Source: Enterobacter pseudoroggenkampii (GTDB lineage Bacteria; Pseudomonadota; Gammaproteobacteria; Enterobacterales; Enterobacteriaceae). Taken from it: DNA of 64,000 nucleotides. Position 1 is the stretch's first letter; every line of letters begins with the position of its first letter. The notes below the pieces were generated by a model, which was not told the DNA's origin, searched no databases, and saw only the letters and a list, made by a program, of their open reading frames with translations. The stretch covers positions 372,001-436,000 of the forward strand of contig NZ_JAPMLV010000002.1 in NCBI RefSeq assembly GCF_026420145.1, in the 5' to 3' direction. This document shows positions 63,837 through 64,000 of the stretch, piece after piece. A program made the position numbers and the translations under genes.

Positions 63837-64000
63837 ATGATTAGTGGAGTGTTGTATGCCCTGCTGGCCGGGATGATGTGGGGGCTGATTTTTGTCGGCC
63901 CGCTGATCGTACCCGAGTATCCGGCAATACTGCAGTCGACCGGCCGTTATCTGGCGCTGGGGCTGATTGCCCTGCCCCTGGCGTGGCTGGGACGGGCGCG
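63837..64000 (+). CDS. ytfF: Inner-membrane DMT-superfamily protein YtfF, 3'-truncated by window edge
   Basis: Only the first 54 codons are in the window. They read MISGVLYALLAGMMWG... then FVGPLIVPEYPA, practically the same as E. coli YtfF (about 321 residues), an EamA-type transporter of unknown substrate. The first transmembrane helix is complete. ggaaaa precedes the ATG. In E. coli it is adjacent to ytfG, so the whole interval 45780-63761 is inserted relative to that order. Confidence 0.93.
   Translation, partial: MISGVLYALLAGMMWGLIFVGPLIVPEYPAILQSTGRYLALGLIALPLAWLGRA

Overview
The window reads as Enterobacteriaceae chromosome, most like the Enterobacter group. The backbone follows the order known from Escherichia coli: nrdD-nrdG, cybC, tldE(pmbA)-yjgA(darP), mpl-fbp, yjfF-ytfT-ytfR-ytfQ, ppa, ytfP-tamB-tamA, msrA, paeA(ytfL), ytfK, ytfJ, cysQ, cpdB, ytfH-qorB(ytfG) and ytfF, with proteins close in length and sequence to the E. 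coli ones as I remember them. Four blocks of accessory DNA interrupt that order. No tRNA, rRNA, CRISPR array, transposase or integrase was seen.

Block 1 (2298-10854, all minus strand) is a ten-gene operon between nrdG and cybC. It encodes a small PRD protein, a cysteine-containing 'SFCGS' protein, three DUF43xx proteins (two of them polytopic membrane proteins), an amidohydrolase, a DgaE-type PLP ammonia-lyase, a DgaF-type 2-keto-3-deoxy-6-phosphogluconate aldolase, an exported beta-propeller lactonase and a large PRD/EIIB/EIIA regulator. It looks like uptake and breakdown of an amino-sugar acid derivative by an uncharacterised, possibly PTS-like transporter. A perfect 20-bp palindrome and a CRP-like site lie upstream. 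Between this block and cybC is a hok/mok/sok-type toxin locus whose hok frame has lost its usual stop codon.

Block 2 (16742-18712) lies between fbp and the galactofuranose ABC transporter. It holds a LysR-type DNA-binding domain without an effector domain, and a chemoreceptor with a near-consensus FliA (sigma-28) promoter. Block 3 (31377-38706) lies between msrA and paeA: a LacI-type regulator divergent from four consecutive Gfo/Idh/MocA dehydrogenases and a GPH-family symporter, with a 24-bp near-palindromic operator and a CRP-like site in the divergent region. It is probably a sugar or glycoside catabolic operon working through keto-sugar intermediates.

Block 4 (45780-62887), between qorB and ytfF, is the most striking. 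A 2579-residue megasynthase (fatty-acyl-AMP ligase, ACP, KS, AT, ACP, aminotransferase, condensation domain) sits in an eight-gene minus-strand operon. The other members are a FabY-like ketosynthase, a small membrane protein, a haem-oxygenase-fold putative diiron enzyme, a paraoxonase-like protein, a ferredoxin-reductase, an AlkB-type membrane hydroxylase and an alpha/beta hydrolase. A phosphopantetheinyl transferase converges on its end and a GlxA-type regulator diverges from its start. The predicted chemistry is a beta-amino fatty acyl product, possibly hydroxylated on its chain and released by a terminal condensation domain. I do not recognise this as a characterised pathway.

Short inverted GC-rich REP-like repeats occur at 1675-1788, 13943-13972, 22266-22384 and 44306-44340, always between genes.
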